Shown piece by piece: positions 52,976 through 64,000 of a stretch of 64,000 nt of DNA (position 1 is its first letter; the number at the start of each line of letters is the position of its first letter). The stretch is from assembly GCF_023555415.1 (NCBI RefSeq), contig NZ_JAKRYL010000003.1:245786-309785 (forward strand). Direction: 5' to 3'. The DNA is from Halalkalibacter alkaliphilus. Its GTDB lineage: Bacteria; Bacillota; Bacilli; Bacillales; Bacillaceae_D. The notes beneath the pieces were generated by a model. That model was given only the letters and a program-made list of their open reading frames with translations, was not told the DNA's origin and made no database searches. Both the position numbers and the translations under genes were made by a program.

Positions 52976-54271
52976 ATGGCATCAAACACAAAAGAAGTCG
53001 GCATCCGAGAAGTGCCAAGAATTGATAAGTGGATTGTATTAAGTTTACAGCATTTGTTTGCAATGTTTGGAGCAACGATTCTAGTTCCATATTTAGTAGG
53101 ATTAAGCCCTGCAGTTGCCCTACTTTCAAGTGGATTAGGAACGTTAGCATATCTCCTTGTGACTCGGGGGCAAGTTCCAGCCTACTTAGGCTCATCATTT
53201 GCTTTCATCGCGCCCATCATTGCAGCATCAACATTAAATGGACCTGAGGGAGCCATGGTCGGTAGTTTCTTAGCTGGTCTTGTTTACGGATTAATTGCAC
53301 TAGTTATTAAAGCTTATGGTGTCAATTCCATTATGCGTTTTCTGCCACCAATTGTCGTGGGTCCAGTGATTATGGTTATTGGGTTAGGTTTAGCTGGGGT
53401 AGCAATAGATATGGCGATGAATGAACCAGTTTCAGGTGAATACTCAACTACACATTTTATCGTTGCTCTTATTACTTTAACTATTACCGTATTAGCATCA
53501 ATGTTTTTTAAAGGCTTTTTTAGTCTAGTTCCTATTATGTTTGGGATTATTGGAGGGTATTTATCAGCATTATTCTTTGGACTCGTAGACTTTCAGCCTG
53601 TACGTGATGCAAGTTGGTTTGCAGCACCAGATGTATTGGTTCCTTTTGTAACGTATATTCCAGCATTTTCCTGGGAAATCGCCTTTATTATGGTTCCTAT
53701 TGCAGTTGTAACAATTGCTGAACATATCGGTGACCAAATGGTTTTAAGTAAAGTAGTTGGCAAAGACTTTATTAAGAAACCAGGTTTACATCGCTCGATT
53801 TTAGGGGACGGGGTAGCAACAGTCATTGCTTCGTTCTTGGGCGGTCCACCAAATACAACCTATGGAGAAAATATTGGTGTTCTTGCAATCACTCGCGTTT
53901 TTAGTGTGTTTGTTATTGCGGGAGCAGCTGTGTTAGCAGTAGCCTTCTCGTTTGTAGGGAAATTTGCCGCACTTATTTCTACTATACCAACAGCAGTCAT
54001 GGGTGGTGTTTCCATTCTCTTATTTGGGGTTATCGCTTCATCAGGACTGCGAATGTTAATTGATAATGAAATCAACATTGGATTAAAACGTAACTTGATT
54101 ATTTCTTCAGTCATCTTAGTAATTGGAATTGGCGGAGCATTCATTCAAGTGAGAGATAATATAGAGATTGCAGGAATGGCACTAGCTACAATCATTGGAA
54201 TTATTTTACACATCGTATTACCAGAGAAAGAAGTTAGTTACGGTAAGAAAGCTATGTTTGAATCAGAATAA
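52976..54271 (+). CDS. pyrP: Uracil permease PyrP
   Basis: The 431-residue protein is a nucleobase/cation symporter of the NAT (UraA) family with about 14 membrane segments. Motifs include the His-containing QHLFAMFGATILVP (about 24-37), the TM3 segment LGSSFAFIAP (about 71-80), the Glu-containing VTIAEHIGDQ (about 243-252), and FLGGPPNTTYGENIGVLAITR (about 285-305). It imports uracil for salvage. Its place between attenuators 2 and 3 allows graded PyrR control. Confidence 0.96.
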   Translation: MASNTKEVGIREVPRIDKWIVLSLQHLFAMFGATILVPYLVGLSPAVALLSSGLGTLAYLLVTRGQVPAYLGSSFAFIAPIIAASTLNGPEGAMVGSFLAGLVYGLIALVIKAYGVNSIMRFLPPIVVGPVIMVIGLGLAGVAIDMAMNEPVSGEYSTTHFIVALITLTITVLASMFFKGFFSLVPIMFGIIGGYLSALFFGLVDFQPVRDASWFAAPDVLVPFVTYIPAFSWEIAFIMVPIAVVTIAEHIGDQMVLSKVVGKDFIKKPGLHRSILGDGVATVIASFLGGPPNTTYGENIGVLAITRVFSVFVIAGAAVLAVAFSFVGKFAALISTIPTAVMGGVSILLFGVIASSGLRMLIDNEINIGLKRNLIISSVILVIGIGGAFIQVRDNIEIAGMALATIIGIILHIVLPEKEVSYGKKAMFESE

Positions 54272-54386
54272 GAATAGTTCCCTTTAATCGAGGTACAGAG
54301 AGACTTCAAAGGGGGTTGGTTGAATGAGTTGGTCTACCATCTCAGCTTCCGTATACCCTTTGAGCCCTCTCGAAGGGTATTTTTTA
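54272..54386 (+). promoter_or_regulatory. PyrR-dependent attenuator 3 (pyrP-pyrB)
   Basis: A diverged PyrR loop (ACAGAGAGACTTCAAAGGG, 54295-54313) is followed by the terminator ATACCCTT / AAGGGTAT and a T-run (54353-54385). The loop departs from AGTCC-GAGAGG-CT, so PyrR affinity may differ from sites 1 and 2. Confidence 0.78.
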
Positions 54387-54427
54387 TAACTGTGTAACAC
54401 ATACATACTTAAGAGGAGGCGGATATT

Positions 54428-55342
54428 ATGGTGACAATGACAGATCAACAAGCGATTAGAGGAGAACTACTTACTTTAGAAACGATGTCAACAGTCGAAA
54501 TTGCCAATATTCTTGATGAGGCAGCACAGTTTGCAAAAGGAAAAGAGTGGCGCTCTAATAAAGAATTATTTATCGCAAATCTTTTCTTTGAGCCAAGTAC
54601 AAGAACTCGTTATAGCTTCGAAGTCGCTGAAAAATCATTAGGTCTTCATGTGTTGTCTTTCTCAGAAGAAAGTTCAAGTGTCCAAAAGGGAGAGTCGTTA
54701 CTAGATACGGTGAAAACTTTTGAAGCAATCGGAGCGAATGCTCTAGTCATTCGACATCCTGAAAACGACTATTACCAGCATATTCGTGAACAGATCTCGA
54801 TTCCAATCATCAATGGGGGAGATGGAAGTGGCCATCACCCAACGCAATCCTTACTTGACTTATTAACGATCCAACAAGAATTTTCCACATTCTCTGGACT
54901 AAATATTATTATAGCTGGAGACTTACGTCATAGCCGAGTAGCGCGGTCGAATGCGGATGTTTTAACTAGATTAGGCGCAACTGTCAAAATAGCTGGACCT
55001 AAAGAATGGATGGCAGGGTACGAACAATCTTATCAATATGTAAACCTAGACGATGAATTACCAAAAGCTGATGTTGTTATGCTTCTTCGAATTCAGCACG
55101 AGCGTCATGATGGAAAGATGGAATTTACGAAAGAGAGCTATCACAAGCAGTTTGGCTTAACGGTTGATAGAGAGAAGAATATGAAGGAAAGTGCGATTAT
55201 TTTACACCCTGCACCAGTAAATCGTGGTGTTGAACTTGCAAGTGAACTTGTTGAATGTAAGAAATCAAGAATATTTAAACAAATGAAAAATGGTGTTGCA
55301 GTAAGAAAGGCTGTTGTTAAGCGGGCACTTAACCAATTTTAA
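54428..55342 (+). CDS. pyrB: Aspartate carbamoyltransferase catalytic chain
   Basis: PyrB condenses carbamoyl phosphate and aspartate. The 304-residue protein has the carbamoyl-phosphate motif [17 protein letters not shown] (about 54-70), [33 protein letters not shown] and [11 protein letters not shown]. As in B. subtilis no regulatory pyrI gene is present. ATG eight bases after AGGAGG. Confidence 0.98.
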   Translation: MVTMTDQQAIRGELLTLETMSTVEIANILDEAAQFAKGKEWRSNKELFIANLFFEPSTRTRYSFEVAEKSLGLHVLSFSEESSSVQKGESLLDTVKTFEAIGANALVIRHPENDYYQHIREQISIPIINGGDGSGHHPTQSLLDLLTIQQEFSTFSGLNIIIAGDLRHSRVARSNADVLTRLGATVKIAGPKEWMAGYEQSYQYVNLDDELPKADVVMLLRIQHERHDGKMEFTKESYHKQFGLTVDREKNMKESAIILHPAPVNRGVELASELVECKKSRIFKQMKNGVAVRKAVVKRALNQF

Positions 55343-55354
55343 GGGGGAAATAAC

Positions 55355-56635
55355 ATGACAATTAAACTTGAAGGTGGCATGATTTTAGCTGAGAATGGAA
55401 CGTTAGAAGTAAAGGATGTATACATGGTAGACGGACGTATTCAGTTTACAAAACCATCAACTGAGGACGTAACGGTAATCAATGTAGAAGGGAAATTAGT
55501 TGCTCCAGGACTTGTCGATGTTCATGTTCACTTACGTGAGCCAGGTGGAGAGAAGAAAGAGACGATTGAAACTGGAACGAAATCAGCAGCTGCTGGTGGT
55601 TTTACTACAATTGCAGCTATGCCAAACACAAGACCAGTTCCGGATACGAAAGAACAAATGGAATGGCTGCAAGAACGAATTCAATCTACAGGGCATGTTC
55701 GTGTTTTGCCTTATGCTTCAATTACGACAAGACAATTAGGAATAGAATTAACAGATTTCGAAGCATTAAAAGAAGCTGGTGCATTTGCTTTTACTGATGA
55801 CGGTGTGGGTGTCCAATCTGCAGACATGATGCTTCAAGCGATGAAAAAAGCGGCAGAAATGAATATGGCTATTGTTGCACATTGTGAAGAAAATACATTG
55901 ATTCATGGTGGATGTGTTCATGAAGGGAAGTTTTCAGCTGAACATAACGTACCGGGTATTCCATCTGTATGCGAATCGGTCCATATTGCTCGTGATGTGT
56001 TATTAGCTGAAGCTGCTAATTGTCACTATCACGTATGTCATGTTAGTACAAAAGAGTCTGTTCGAGTGATTAGAGATGCAAAAAAAGCTGGAATCAACGT
56101 CACTGCTGAAGTATCACCACACCACATTTTACTTTGTGAAGATGATATTCCTGGTTTAGATACAAACTTTAAGATGAATCCGCCATTACGAGCAAAAGAA
56201 GATCAACAAGCTCTTTGGGAAGGACTTTTGGATGGGACGATTGACTTTATTGCTACAGACCATGCACCTCATACAGAGGAAGAGAAAGCAGCAGGCATGG
56301 AACGATCTCCATTTGGAATTGTTGGGTTAGAAACGGCTTTCCCACTGCTATACACACACATTGTAAAAACGGAAAGAGCAACATTAAAACAGCTGGTGGA
56401 TTGGTTAACTGTAAAACCAGCAAGTACATTTAATTTGGAGTCAGGGCTACTAAAAGAAGGTGTAGTTGCTGATGTTACAGTTATCGACCTTGAGGAAGAA
56501 CGAACAATTGATAAAGAAGCATTTTTATCAAAAGGAAAAAATACACCGTTTCATGGCTGGGCTTGTGTTGGCTGGCCGGAATATACTTTTGTTGATGGAA
56601 AGCTTGTATTTGAGAAAGGAAAGGTGACAGTATGA
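55355..56635 (+). CDS. pyrC: Dihydroorotase PyrC
   Basis: PyrC cyclises carbamoyl-aspartate to dihydroorotate. The 426-residue amidohydrolase (class I) has the metal-binding [12 protein letters not shown] (about 54-65, HxH), AHCEEN (about 177-182), [10 protein letters not shown] (His ligand), EVSPHHILL, and the catalytic Asp in [12 protein letters not shown] (about 304-315). Its stop overlaps the pyrAA start (ATGA). Confidence 0.98.
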   Translation: MTIKLEGGMILAENGTLEVKDVYMVDGRIQFTKPSTEDVTVINVEGKLVAPGLVDVHVHLREPGGEKKETIETGTKSAAAGGFTTIAAMPNTRPVPDTKEQMEWLQERIQSTGHVRVLPYASITTRQLGIELTDFEALKEAGAFAFTDDGVGVQSADMMLQAMKKAAEMNMAIVAHCEENTLIHGGCVHEGKFSAEHNVPGIPSVCESVHIARDVLLAEAANCHYHVCHVSTKESVRVIRDAKKAGINVTAEVSPHHILLCEDDIPGLDTNFKMNPPLRAKEDQQALWEGLLDGTIDFIATDHAPHTEEEKAAGMERSPFGIVGLETAFPLLYTHIVKTERATLKQLVDWLTVKPASTFNLESGLLKEGVVADVTVIDLEEERTIDKEAFLSKGKNTPFHGWACVGWPEYTFVDGKLVFEKGKVTV

Positions 56636-57720
56636 AGCGTCAACTGATTTTAGAAGATGGGAATATTTTCGTTGGAGAAGGATTTGGATCAGATAAAGTA
56701 ATGAGCGGTGAAGTTGTTTTTAATACAGGAATGACAGGGTATCAAGAAATTTTATCTGACCCATCTTATTGTGGCCAAATTGTCACGATGACGTATCCAT
56801 TGATAGGAAACTACGGAATTAATCGTGATGATTTTGAATCAGTGACACCAGCTATAAATGGATTCATTGTAAAGGAGTATGAGCCAGAGCCAAGTCACTG
56901 GCGTGAAGAAGAATCATTAGATACGTTGCTTCGTGCAAAGGATATTCCAGCCCTTGCAGGAATTGATACTCGTAAGCTGACTCGTCTTATAAGAGAGCAT
57001 GGTACTTTACGTGGACGTATTTGCTCATTAGATGTTGATGTAAATGAAGTTATTGAAGAGTTAAAGCAAACGACTTTCGTTCGAAATCAGGTTGAACAGG
57101 TTTCTACGAAATCTCCATATCATGCACCAGGCAGAGGAAACAAAGTGGTTCTTGTTGATTTTGGAATGAAGCATGGTATTTTACGAGAGTTAATAGCAAG
57201 ACAATGTGACGTTGTTGTTGTTCCTTATAATACAAGTGCAGAGGAAATTCTACGATTACGTCCAGATGGAATCATGTTAAGTAACGGACCTGGAGATCCC
57301 GTTGATGTTCCTCAAGCAATCGAAATGATTAAAGAAATCCTTGGCCAAGTGCCGATCTTTGGAATCTGTCTTGGACACCAACTTCTTTCTCTTGCTTGTG
57401 GTGCAACGACTAGTAAATTACGCTTTGGACACCGTGGGTCAAACACACCAGTACGTGAACTTTCAACTGGAAAAATTGATATTACAGCACAAAACCACGG
57501 CTATACAGTCGATCTTGAGTCATTAGAAGGAACAGGTCTTGAACTAACTCACGTCGCTGTAAATGATGGAACAGTAGAAGGAGTTAGACATCTTGAACAT
57601 GCAGCATTTAGCGTACAGTATCACCCAGAGGCATCACCAGGTCCACATGATGCGAATGACTTATTTAATCAATTCGTATCGATGATGGAAGCTGAAAAGA
57701 AAACAACTGTACTTGTCTAA
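56632..57720 (+). CDS. pyrAA: Carbamoyl-phosphate synthase small chain (pyrimidine type)
   Basis: PyrAA (CarA) hydrolyses glutamine and channels ammonia to PyrAB. The 362-residue protein has the CPSase small-subunit N-terminal domain ([31 protein letters not shown]) and a class I glutamine amidotransferase domain. The catalytic Cys is in [10 protein letters not shown] (about 240-249) and the His/Glu are in [12 protein letters not shown] (about 331-342). It overlaps pyrC by four bases. Being in the pyr operon it is the UMP-regulated isozyme. Confidence 0.97.
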   Translation: MKRQLILEDGNIFVGEGFGSDKVMSGEVVFNTGMTGYQEILSDPSYCGQIVTMTYPLIGNYGINRDDFESVTPAINGFIVKEYEPEPSHWREEESLDTLLRAKDIPALAGIDTRKLTRLIREHGTLRGRICSLDVDVNEVIEELKQTTFVRNQVEQVSTKSPYHAPGRGNKVVLVDFGMKHGILRELIARQCDVVVVPYNTSAEEILRLRPDGIMLSNGPGDPVDVPQAIEMIKEILGQVPIFGICLGHQLLSLACGATTSKLRFGHRGSNTPVRELSTGKIDITAQNHGYTVDLESLEGTGLELTHVAVNDGTVEGVRHLEHAAFSVQYHPEASPGPHDANDLFNQFVSMMEAEKKTTVLV

Positions 57721-57738
57721 TTGAGGGGAGAAGAAAAC

Positions 57739-60700
57739 ATGGGTAGACGTAACGATATAAATAAGATTTTAGTAATAGGTTCTGGTCCAATTGTGATTGG
57801 ACAAGCTGCTGAGTTTGATTATGCTGGCACACAAGCATGTCAAGCATTGAAAGAAGAAGGATACGAAGTCATCTTAATTAATTCCAATCCTGCAACAATT
57901 ATGACAGATACAACAATGGCTGACCGTGTCTATATCGAGCCAATTACATTGGAATTTGTCAGTCGTATTATTCGTAAAGAACGTCCTGATGGAATTGTAG
58001 CAACTCTTGGCGGGCAAACGGGGCTTAATATGGCAATGGAACTTGATGAGTCCGGAATATTAAAGACATACAATATCGAACTTTTAGGTACTGATTTAGA
58101 TGCAATTAAGAGAGCTGAGGACCGTGATTTATTTAGATCATTAATGAATGAATTACATGAGCCAGTCCCAGAGAGTGATATTGTCCATACATTAGAAGAA
58201 GCATATAAGTTTGTGGAACAAGTAGGCTACCCAATTATCGTTCGTCCTGCATACACATTAGGTGGAACTGGTGGAGGAATTGTTCATAATGAAGAACAAT
58301 TACGTGAGATCGTTACTAGTGGACTAAAATATAGTCCTGTAACACAATGTTTAATTGAGAAAAGCATTGCTGGTTTTAAAGAAGTTGAGTATGAAGTGAT
58401 GCGCGATGCAAAAGATCAAGCGATCGTTGTATGTAACATGGAAAACATTGACCCAGTAGGCGTTCATACAGGTGATTCCATCGTTGTAGCACCAAGTCAA
58501 ACGTTAACTGACCGAGATTATCAGCGTTTACGTAATTCATCGTTAAAGATCATCCGTGCTTTAGGTATTGAAGGTGGATGTAACGTTCAATTTGCACACG
58601 ATCCTTATAGCGATCAGTATTACATTATTGAAGTAAACCCACGTGTAAGTCGTTCATCAGCACTTGCATCAAAAGCAACTGGTTATCCAATTGCTAAAAT
58701 GGCAGCAAAGATTGCTGTTGGGTATAGCTTGGATGAATTGATGAATCCAATTACAGGTAAAACATATGCAAGCTTTGAACCTGCACTTGATTATGTAGTT
58801 TCTAAAATTCCACGTTGGCCATTTGATAAATTTGATGCTGCCAATCGTGAATTAGGAACGCAAATGAAGGCAACGGGTGAAGTTATGGCAATCGGTCGTA
58901 ACTTGGAAGAGTCACTACTTAAGGCTGTCCGTTCATTGGAAGCAGGATATGATCATATTTATGATACAAAAATTGCAAATACAGATACGGATGTATTAGT
59001 GAAACGTTTAGACAAAACAGATGATGAGCGACTTTTTGTTTTAGCTGAGTTGCTTAGAAGAGGTCATTCTATTCAGTCACTATGCGAGCTAACGAAGATT
59101 GATCGGTTCTTTATGCAAAAACTTGCGAGAATTGTTGCACTTGAAATCAAATTAACGGAGTCTCCGGACGATGTTGAGTTGTTGCAGCAAGCAAAAGAGC
59201 GTGGTTTTTCTGATATCGCCATTGCAAGACTTTGGAATAAGGACGAGCGTGATGTTTACACTCTACGCATGGAGCAAAACATTCGCCCTGTTTATAAAAT
59301 GGTTGATACGTGTGCGGCTGAGTTTGAATCAGAAACACCGTATTTTTACGGCACTTATGAAGATGAAAATGAGGCACTTCAAACAGATAAGAAGAGCATT
59401 CTTGTTTTAGGGTCAGGTCCAATTCGTATTGGACAAGGGATTGAGTTTGATTATGCGACTGTTCATACGGTTTGGGCTATTAAAGAAGCAGGATATGAAG
59501 CGATTATTATTAACAATAATCCAGAGACAGTTTCAACTGACTTCAGTACATCAGATAAGCTTTACTTTGAGCCTTTAACAGTTGAAGATGTTATGCATGT
59601 GTTTGAGCAAGAGCAACCTGAGGGAGTCATTGTGCAATTTGGTGGACAAACAGCGATCAATCTAGCGGCAGAGTTAGAAGCTAGAGGAGTTCCGATTATT
59701 GGTACATCATTAGAAAGCATGGACCGTGCAGAAGATCGTGATAAATTTGAGCAAACTCTTTTATCGTTAGATATTCCACAGCCGCTTGGGCGCACGGCAA
59801 CGTCAGTTGAAGGTGCTGTAGCGATTGCAAATGAAATTGGTTATCCTGTACTTGTTCGTCCTTCTTACGTACTTGGTGGACGTGCAATGGAAATTGTTTA
59901 TAAAGAAGAAGAGCTTCTTAACTATATGAAAACAGCAGTAAGTGTGAATCCGAAACATCCGGTTCTTGTTGACCGTTATTTAACAGGTAAAGAACTCGAA
60001 GTTGATGCGATTTCTGACGGGGAGAATGTCTTTATCCCTGGAATTATGGAACATATTGAGCGTGCAGGTGTTCACTCTGGTGACTCGATTGCTGTGTATC
60101 CACCACAAACAGTGCCAGAGGATTTAAAGCAGAAGCTTATTGATCGTACGATTGCGATTGCAAGAGGATTAAACATTGTTGGTCTTTTAAATATCCAATT
60201 TGTTTGGCATAAGGATGAGGTTTACGTCCTAGAAGTAAATCCACGTTCAAGTCGTACGGTACCGTTTTTAAGTAAAATTACAGGGGTACCTATGGCAAAT
60301 CTTGCAACAAAAGTTATGCTTGGCAAGAAACTTCCTGAATTAGGGTACGAAACTGGGTATCAAACTGAGGCAAAAGAAGTTTCCGTTAAAGTTCCAGTAT
60401 TCTCATTTGCGAAACTTCGTCGCGTAGACATTACATTAGGGCCAGAGATGAAATCAACAGGCGAAGTAATGGGACGAGACACAACGCTTGAAAAAGCTCT
60501 CTATAAAGGTTTGATCGCATCAGGAATGAGTATTCCAACGCACGGATCAGTACTCTTTACGGTTGCTGATAAGGATAAAGAAGAAGCGTTAAGCTTAGTG
60601 GAACGCTTCCATCAAATTGGGTTTGATATTTTAGCAACTGCAGGTACAGCAAGGTTTATTCAAGAGGCGAACATCCCTGTTACAGTTGTAAATAAAATTG

Positions 60701-60930
60701 CAGAAGAAAAACCGAACCTTTTAGATGTCATCCGTGAAGGCCAAGCTCAATTTGTTATCAATACATTAACAAGAGGGAAACAGCCAGCGCGTGATGGCTT
60801 CCGAATTCGTCGCGAAGCGGTTGAAAATGGTGTTGTCTGCTTAACGTCAATTGATACAGGTGAGGCTCTCTTAAGAGTACTTGAGTCTATTACGTTTTCT
60901 TCTGAAAGTATGCCACAAATGCAAATGTAG
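57739..60930 (+). CDS. pyrAB: Carbamoyl-phosphate synthase large chain (pyrimidine type)
   Basis: PyrAB (CarB) makes carbamoyl phosphate from bicarbonate, ammonia and two ATP. The 1063-residue protein carries two homologous halves, each with a preATP-grasp ([19 protein letters not shown] near 14; [19 protein letters not shown] near 557) and an ATP-grasp module ([26 protein letters not shown]). An oligomerisation domain lies between them and a C-terminal MGS-type allosteric domain (from about 920) ends it. ATG at 57739 after GAGGGGAG; a TTG abutting the pyrAA stop would only add six residues. Confidence 0.98.
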   Translation: MGRRNDINKILVIGSGPIVIGQAAEFDYAGTQACQALKEEGYEVILINSNPATIMTDTTMADRVYIEPITLEFVSRIIRKERPDGIVATLGGQTGLNMAMELDESGILKTYNIELLGTDLDAIKRAEDRDLFRSLMNELHEPVPESDIVHTLEEAYKFVEQVGYPIIVRPAYTLGGTGGGIVHNEEQLREIVTSGLKYSPVTQCLIEKSIAGFKEVEYEVMRDAKDQAIVVCNMENIDPVGVHTGDSIVVAPSQTLTDRDYQRLRNSSLKIIRALGIEGGCNVQFAHDPYSDQYYIIEVNPRVSRSSALASKATGYPIAKMAAKIAVGYSLDELMNPITGKTYASFEPALDYVVSKIPRWPFDKFDAANRELGTQMKATGEVMAIGRNLEESLLKAVRSLEAGYDHIYDTKIANTDTDVLVKRLDKTDDERLFVLAELLRRGHSIQSLCELTKIDRFFMQKLARIVALEIKLTESPDDVELLQQAKERGFSDIAIARLWNKDERDVYTLRMEQNIRPVYKMVDTCAAEFESETPYFYGTYEDENEALQTDKKSILVLGSGPIRIGQGIEFDYATVHTVWAIKEAGYEAIIINNNPETVSTDFSTSDKLYFEPLTVEDVMHVFEQEQPEGVIVQFGGQTAINLAAELEARGVPIIGTSLESMDRAEDRDKFEQTLLSLDIPQPLGRTATSVEGAVAIANEIGYPVLVRPSYVLGGRAMEIVYKEEELLNYMKTAVSVNPKHPVLVDRYLTGKELEVDAISDGENVFIPGIMEHIERAGVHSGDSIAVYPPQTVPEDLKQKLIDRTIAIARGLNIVGLLNIQFVWHKDEVYVLEVNPRSSRTVPFLSKITGVPMANLATKVMLGKKLPELGYETGYQTEAKEVSVKVPVFSFAKLRRVDITLGPEMKSTGEVMGRDTTLEKALYKGLIASGMSIPTHGSVLFTVADKDKEEALSLVERFHQIGFDILATAGTARFIQEANIPVTVVNKIAEEKPNLLDVIREGQAQFVINTLTRGKQPARDGFRIRREAVENGVVCLTSIDTGEALLRVLESITFSSESMPQMQM

Positions 60931-60946
60931 AAAGTTGGAGGGACCC

Positions 60947-63341
<2,395 letters not shown>

Positions 63342-63344
63342 AAT

Positions 63345-63977
63345 ATGAAAGAGCAAATTGCCAAACATTTATTAGATATTGGTGCTGTTCACCTGCGCCC
63401 AAATGATCCTTTCACTTGGACATCAGGAATGAAGTCACCTATTTATTGTGACAACCGTTTAACACTTTCTTATCCATCTGTCCGTAAAGATATTATTTCT
63501 GGATTCGCAAATCTTCTCGAAGGAATTGAAGTGGATGTGATCGCTGGGACAGCAACAGCAGGAATTCCACATGCAGCTTTATTAGCTGATAAATTAGGTT
63601 TACCGATGATTTATGTTAGAGGAAGTGCTAAAGGGCACGGTAAGCAAAATCAAATTGAAGGTAAAATTGAAAAAGGTCAGAAAGTCGTCCTTGTTGAAGA
63701 TTTAATCTCAACAGGAGGTAGTGTGATTCAGGCAGCAGAGGCACTACGTGAATCTGGAGCGGAAGTAGTTGCGATTGTAGCTATCTTTACATATGAATTC
63801 CAAAAAGCATATGATGCATTAAAAGAGGCTAATCTCCCTACTCATGTGTTAACATCTTATTCAACATTACTTACAGTAGCAAAGGAACAAGGCACAATTA
63901 CTGCAGATCAAGAACAACGTTTAAACGAATGGCGCAGAGATCCAACTTCACAAAACTGGATGACAGAACAAGTATAA
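63345..63977 (+). CDS. pyrE: Orotate phosphoribosyltransferase
   Basis: PyrE joins orotate and PRPP to give OMP. The 210-residue protein has [22 protein letters not shown] (about 23-44), the flexible-loop motif [17 protein letters not shown] (about 91-107), and the PRPP motif [19 protein letters not shown] (about 113-131). It starts three bases after pyrF and is the last gene of the window; no terminator is visible in the remaining 23 bases. Confidence 0.97.
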   Translation: MKEQIAKHLLDIGAVHLRPNDPFTWTSGMKSPIYCDNRLTLSYPSVRKDIISGFANLLEGIEVDVIAGTATAGIPHAALLADKLGLPMIYVRGSAKGHGKQNQIEGKIEKGQKVVLVEDLISTGGSVIQAAEALRESGAEVVAIVAIFTYEFQKAYDALKEANLPTHVLTSYSTLLTVAKEQGTITADQEQRLNEWRRDPTSQNWMTEQV

Positions 63978-64000
63978 GAAGGAACTGAAAAAGGGCGAAC

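Noticed and set aside
57721..57738. TTG start for pyrAB directly at the pyrAA stop
   Set aside because: It would translate the ribosome site itself; the ATG at 57739 gives the family N-terminus.

Overview
The window is a chromosomal segment from an endospore-forming, low-GC Gram-positive bacterium of the family Bacillaceae. Gene order follows the Bacillus subtilis ylbD–ylbP / dcw / sigE-sigG / ylm / pyr region almost gene for gene. Sporulation genes (spoVD, spoVE, spoIIGA, sigE, sigG, gerR, ylbJ), bacillithiol synthesis (bshC), strong AGGAGG ribosome sites, frequent TTG/GTG starts and AT-rich codon use all agree. Differences from B. subtilis (inserted uvsE, an ATP-grasp gene, an MFS transporter, an extra crotonase, no bpr after ftsZ, private repeats) suggest an alkaliphile-type Bacillus relative, but the species cannot be fixed from the sequence alone.

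Layout. 1–16.6 kb: the ylb region, a mosaic of short operons on both strands, with spore-coat and sporulation factors, RNA/ribosome genes (rsmD, tmcAL, ylbN, rpmF), coaD, a patatin and a Lon-like PDZ protease. Between the DUF7147 gene and rsmD, the minus strand holds a small RNA with a sigma-G-like promoter and its own terminator; position and features match CsfG. 16.7–19.8 kb: panE, a DUF3397 membrane protein and bshC. 19.9–39.1 kb: the division and cell wall cluster mraZ-rsmH-ftsL-pbpB-spoVD-murE-mraY-murD-spoVE-murG-murB-divIB-ylxW-ylxX-sbp-ftsA-ftsZ. 39.3–42.4 kb: spoIIGA-sigE and sigG, the mother-cell and forespore sigma factors. 42.6–46.7 kb: ylmC-D-E-sepF-ylmG-ylmH-divIVA. 46.8–52.1 kb: T-box-controlled ileS, a YteA/YlyA-type protein, lspA, ylyB. 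52.1–64 kb: the complete UMP biosynthesis operon pyrR-P-B-C-AA-AB-K-D-F-E with three PyrR attenuators.

How the parts work together. The dcw cluster makes lipid II (MurE, MraY, MurD, MurG, MurB) and the septal machine that uses it (FtsA, FtsZ, FtsL, DivIB, PBP2B, SepF, DivIVA). SpoVD and SpoVE are the sporulation-specific transpeptidase/SEDS pair embedded in it. A textbook sigma-H promoter before ftsA and sigma-E/F/G-like elements at spoVE, sigG and csfG tie the cluster to sporulation.

The least explained material is non-coding. A structured repeat family occurs as tandem arrays at two terminators (after ylbL and after sigE), with compensatory stem changes between copies. A 500-bp element after gerR is bounded by inverted repeats of about 55 bp. 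ylmH has no ATG, GTG or TTG that would include its conserved N-terminus and appears to start at ATT.
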